Of a stretch of DNA of 64,000 bases, positions 60,169 through 64,000 are shown piece by piece; within the stretch, counting starts at the first letter, position 1; each line of letters opens with the position of its first letter. Below the pieces are notes generated by a model. That model made no database searches and was not told the origin of the DNA. It was given only the letters and a program-made list of their open reading frames with translations. The DNA is taken from NCBI GenBank assembly GCA_027924645.1, contig BSBN01000254.1:11426001-11490000 (forward strand), in the 5' to 3' direction. The translations under genes and the position numbers were made by a program. This DNA is from Cunninghamia lanceolata. Its lineage: Eukaryota; Streptophyta; Pinopsida; Cupressales; Cupressaceae.

Positions 60169-62480
60169 TATTGGTGTTTATTTCCAAATCAGTACATGGG
60201 TTTGCCAGTTCCAATGCATAGGTAGACTCAACCAATAGATACGGGAGGTTGCATGAGCTACCTCCCCTTCACTTCTAGTTCTGCCGCACCAAGGGGGTAT
60301 CCCTATAGCTAAAGATTTAATGTTCGACTCACCTAATGACACAAAGATCTAGCTTTACAATAACAGGAAGAATAATCTCATGTGTGGACCAAGATTTGTG
60401 TGATAAATCATGAGGCTGGCAAGGTTCTTGGACATATGTGTCGAGTCAAGTATGAGAGCATGTAGGGGGTTCCTAATCCTACTCTTACAACTAACAAGTT
60501 GGAAATATGAATGGATTGGTTTGATGGTTTGGATGCAAGATAGCGGTTTTGGATCATAACTACTTCACAAGAAGCATACCTGTGCATATCTCAGGGCAAG
60601 GAGTCAACTAGATGTATACAAGAGAATGGCTTGCAACTAGCATTCAAGTTTCAAGGGGTTACAACTGGTATTTTCCTTACAAACACCACCCAAGGATAAG
60701 TATTTGACTGTCTCTACTTATGAATATCCCATATGACATACAATCTTCTCCACACTTTAACCTAAAACAATTTAATCCACTCCTTGAATGGAAGTTACAG
60801 ATTAAGCATGTGGTACAACAAGACTATACCCTAGAATCTGAGAAACCCTTAGCAACTAGATTCAAAAGAAGAAAATGCATACAACAAATGGAGACAGATA
60901 GATAAACACATGCAATAATGCATTTTTCATATACAATGACAAGAAACTGAATATATATGCAAGATACACTTCAGATGCAACTCATAAACTCCATAGAGAT
61001 ACAACAGACAGGAAATGCTCTATATTTCGTTATTCACACAAAAAATTGCCCAAGTCTTCAACAACCCCCAAAGAGTAACACAGCCTGCTTTTTATACCAA
61101 GACTTTAAAACTCAGCAAAACTAATTACAAGGCAAATAAAAAATCTGCCAAATACAATGCATGAGAAATGGCGCTTAGAAATAGTAAATGCAGTGGAGAG
61201 ACAGAGGAATGAGTAGGTGAACTTAGGATTTGCGCTGCTGCCCAAGGATTTTCTTCATTGATCTGGTGGTTGACCTATCAACTCCATCGATCATCCTCTG
61301 CAAGTCTGCCATTATTGCCTCACCTACCCACAGGCCCCTTTGAAATGTAGCAGCGGATGCATCTGTTGTTTTCCCACTCAAAAATGATTTCAAATACACA
61401 GGAAAAAACCTTCGCTGTGGGTTCAAAGCATGGCCATCAATCAACTCTTATCACTAGGATCAACGGCTCCCAAAAAATGTTGAAAAGTCACCAACCAACA
61501 ATTAGGTGCCACGTAGGTACTCCATGTTCCTATCACTGACTTTTCACTTTCTCCATTTTACCATTTTACCCTTGTATATGCATGCTCAAATGCATATATA
61601 ATCATTTGATATACAATCCAGACCTCAAACACTTACTTGTAGCATTTAATTTCCCCATTGCATCTGAAATGCATCTATTTCATTGCACTTTTCTCAATGT
61701 ATATCTGCATATGCATTCACCTTATACGTACAAGGCGTGGATTTCAAATTTTCATAAAGCATGCTGAAGTTGCTTTGAAATCTAGCTTGTATCCTCTATT
61801 TGTATCATTGCAATGTATATCGGCACATACAAATGCCCAATATACATGCCGCGGACCCCAAACTTGTATGAAGCATCTTGGAATCCTATTTAGGTCTGGA
61901 ATGCATCTTTTCACTTGTATGTTTTGAATGTATGTCGGCGTACATACAACTGCCATTGTATACAACTGGTGGGCCCGACCCATTTTCTCTCTCCTTTGCA
62001 CATTTTGTTGCACATTGCATATACAAATACAATGTACAAGCCGCATATGCCACTACTGCTCACAGCCTGATTTGAATCCCTTTGGAATCTGCGTTGTATG
62101 TTACTCATTGCATATTAAACATACAACACAATGTATAAACCCTTTGATACAACTACGGAATCTGTGACGAAATATTCTAGGATTGCACCCAAATGCCATA
62201 TACAAACTCGAGATGCCTGTAATAGTGGGCCCTACCAAATGTATATCTTCTTCTTTGTATGTTACCGAACATACAAGGCCCCATGTATGTTTTTCTTTGC
62301 ACATCCAATGAATGTATCTGCACCCTTGCCACTATAGCAAATGCATCTGCACCCTTGTATATACAAAGACATCAGCACCTGAACTAATTTTTGCATTTTT
62401 TATAACTACAGAGACCGAAAGTGTTAGATTTTTTTGGATTTTTGGGAAGGCGCCTGCATATACATATTTAGGTACCAATA
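60169..62480 (-). repeat. Array LTR 3
   Basis: TATTGGTGTTTATTTCC to TACCAATA, then GGTACCTCATC of E4. TATA box GGTATAAAAAG at 61088-61098 (minus). Confidence 0.88.
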
Positions 62481-62484
62481 GGTA

Positions 62485-62576
62485 CCTCATCAAGCCTAGT
62501 TTCTATGACCCATCTTTGTTTTCATGCATTTGTCCTTAGTTTTTTAGCTTCTACCTAAGTTCACCTTAAGGTGGTG
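62485..62576 (+). other. E4 3' end with weak polypurine tract
   Basis: CCTCATCAAGCCTAG... continues the copia-like 3' part. AAGGTGGTG (62568-62576) precedes the LTR and is a decayed polypurine tract. Confidence 0.6.
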
Positions 62577-62859
62577 TGTTAGAGTAATAGGTTCTTTACT
62601 TAATTAATTTAATCATATTGATTAATTAATTAAGTCACCTTTACTGTATTTCACTTAAGCTAAACATAGGAATCTCTCATTAGGGTTTTCTAACTTGTAA
62701 ATGTAAAAACAAGTGCTTTCATGTAATTCTTTAATCCATTTCATTAATTGCATCCTTTTTGTGAAAATTGTTCTCTTTTCTTTTTTCTCTTTGTGGAAGT
62801 TTTCATAGGTTTTGTAGGTGTTCACTAGGTCCTGTGAGGTTGGTTTCACAACTTCTACA
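62577..62859 (+). repeat. 3' LTR of E4
   Basis: 283 bp, TGTTAGAGTAATAGG to CTTCTACA. Differs from the 5' LTR at roughly 25 positions plus small indels, much more than the copia LTR pair. Confidence 0.92.
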
Positions 62860-63738
62860 GTTGGATGCTAGTTTTATTGGTAGTGCCTCTATATAAAGGC
62901 TGTACCATGGTTTAATGGATGCACCATGCTTTAGTTGGGGGGTCATTGTGATAATCGTTGATCCTCTTTCTTTTCTTGACTTGCATTGAGATTTGAAATG
63001 GCACCTTAGTGTCTCACAAAGCAGCTTCTTCATAGCCTGATTGAGCCTTCTTTTTCTATGCTTATGCCATTTATCTTATAGCTGTGTTGATTTAGAATAT
63101 AGGCTTGTGACTTGTTTCTGATGTGCACCATCCACTATATACTGCACCTTTGGAATGGTATGCTAGAGATGAGTATTGGCTACACAATAGCTACAAAGCC
63201 TACACCTTTATTTTTATATGCTGACTTTGGCTTCAAGGGCAACACCTTTTTTGAATGTTGGTTGAGCTTTTGATTACTCTGTGCCTAATTTGTAATAGTT
63301 GAGACTTATTGTTTAGGGCTTCATGCCCTGAATATGATGTTGGCTAAATCTTTACATTATTGCTCAGTTTTTCTGAAGTAGCACCATTCCTTTTGTGCCT
63401 ATGACTTGAAAAGCTATTCCTTTACATATATAAGGCTTGCACCTCAATACATAAGACAATCCTCTAGAAATATAGGTTGATCCTCTTGACTTTAATGATC
63501 GTCTGCTTCATGCCCTAAAACTTTATTGAATCTATTTTCCCCCTAAAACCAATACACTGAAACACAAGACTCCTCATATCTCACTTTGAAATAGGAGGAT
63601 TTGTATCCTTTGAAACACTTCCATGCATGCCTTGACTTCTTAGGTGACTACATATTTGAGTCTCATTGAATCTTTAATGAAACTAAAAGATTCTTGAATC
63701 TTATAAATTTGTTGAAATGGTGTGAAAATTTCTCACCA
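62860..63738 (-). repeat. Right (5') LTR of R-A, second part
   Basis: Matches about 26880-28052 of the left LTR without the SINE; the empty SINE site is at about 63498. Similarity ends at CTCACCA (63738). Confidence 0.75.
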
Positions 63739-64000
63739 AGCCACTTGAACCATTCTGCCTTTGCTATAAAATCATTATGAGACTCCTCCAAATCCTTGAA
63801 ATATTGTGACTCACAAATCTTTATTTCCCATTCCTTTTGCAGCACTGCATTTGGACTTTCTTTTCCTTCACAAACACTTTTGTACCACTCACCAGCACGG
63901 TTTATTCCAAATCTTGAAGTGCTTTACAAATAATAGACCCAACATCTGAATCATCTTTGTGACTTTCAGGTAAAAGATAATGAAGACTATGTCTCTCATC
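63739..64000. other. Flank of R-A, no gene seen
   Basis: No similarity to the rest of the window that I can find. The minus ORF 63845-63663 overlaps the R-A LTR end and has no known motif. Confidence 0.35.

Larger units (their letters stand above)
50592..62480 (-). mobile_element. Tandem array LTR-INT-LTR-INT-LTR of a gag-only retrotransposon
   Basis: Three LTRs (50596-52948, 55400-57714, 60169-62480; 2.31-2.35 kb) alternate with two interiors of 2.45 kb. The repeat period is about 4.77-4.80 kb. It is inserted once into E4, with GGTA at both outer edges (50588-50591, 62481-62484). The related copia element has the uninterrupted site CATGGGTACCTCATC. Each interior has a PBS at its right end and a gag-type ORF on the minus strand; no pol. 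LTR ends are TGTTGGT/TATTGGT and ACCAATA. No clear polypurine tract adjoins the LTRs. It fits the TR-GAG class of non-autonomous elements. Confidence 0.88.
40301..62859 (+). mobile_element. E4: small pol-less copia-like element, carrying two nested elements
   Basis: LTRs at 40301-40578 and 62577-62859, target duplication ATTGG/GTTGG (40296-40300, 62860-62864, one mismatch), initiator-Met PBS. Without E3 and the array it is only about 3.1 kb. Its interior is a leader (40591-42941) related to that of the 8442 copia element, plus 3' pieces (50506-50591 and 62485-62576). The stretch TGTACATGGGTA...CCTCATCA in the 3' part matches 14249-14267 of the copia element. No gag or pol remains between them. 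It most likely moved with copia proteins supplied in trans. Confidence 0.85.
24586..63738 (-). mobile_element. R-A: long-LTR, gag-only retrotransposon, split by nested insertions
   Basis: A left copy (24586-28052) and a right copy (38097-40300 plus 62860-63738) of one LTR of about 3.1-3.2 kb flank an interior of about 2.65 kb (28053-28782 plus 36181-38096). A PBS-like site adjoins the right LTR and a gag relic reads from it on the minus strand. No pol is visible and the interior is too short for one. E2 sits in the interior, E4 in the right LTR and a SINE in the left LTR. No target duplication was found, and the outer end near 63738 is where LTR similarity stops, so it is approximate. Confidence 0.75.

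Noticed and set aside
50592..62480. The periodic structure as a CRISPR array or satellite
   Set aside because: The 4.8-kb period, LTR ends, PBS and gag identify a tandem retrotransposon; there are no short repeats with unique spacers.
63732..63894. CTCACCA direct repeat bounding about 156 bp as a possible insertion at the R-A end
   Set aside because: Sequence after the second repeat does not resume similarity to the left LTR, so an insertion model is not supported.

Overview
The window is repeat DNA from a plant nuclear genome, almost certainly a seed plant with a large genome. I see no intact host gene, rRNA, tRNA or CRISPR. The plant call rests on Ty1/copia and gag-only LTR retrotransposons, several with a primer-binding site (PBS) matching plant initiator-Met tRNA (TGGTATCAGAGC), nested insertions, a tRNA-type SINE and coding decay dominated by C-to-T and G-to-A changes. 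The sequence does not identify the species; a conifer is only a guess.

Layout. 1-8441: old debris, with LTR/PBS remnants, an internally duplicated copia gag-pol relic (4490-6080), a probable gypsy-type gag relic (6888-7574, minus) and a PBS/LTR edge at about 8201-8221. 8442-14772: a complete but disabled Ty1/copia element (449-bp LTRs, TSD ATATT). 16559-23798, 28783-36180 and 42947-50500 (minus): three full-length copies (E1, E2, E3) of one non-autonomous LTR family. 24586 to about 63738: a long-LTR, gag-only element (R-A, minus) split by insertions. 40301-62859: a copia-like element without pol (E4) inside R-A's right LTR. 50592-62480: a tandem LTR-INT-LTR-INT-LTR array of a second gag-only family, inside E4. 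27529-27810: a SINE in R-A's left LTR.

The insertion order follows from the nesting: R-A first; then the SINE, E2 and E4 into R-A; then E3 and the array into E4.

The most interesting system is the E1/E2/E3 family. Each copy has an initiator-Met PBS and a copia-like gag ORF1 (coiled coil plus four CCHC knuckles). In place of protease, integrase, RT and RNase H it carries a roughly 1,040-1,090-codon ORF2 that I cannot assign. A counted block shows mainly synonymous differences between ORF2 copies, so the protein seems to have been under selection in source elements. The family also shows reiterated purine tracts and a hairpin around the 3' LTR junction. All coding regions here are broken by stops or frameshifts.
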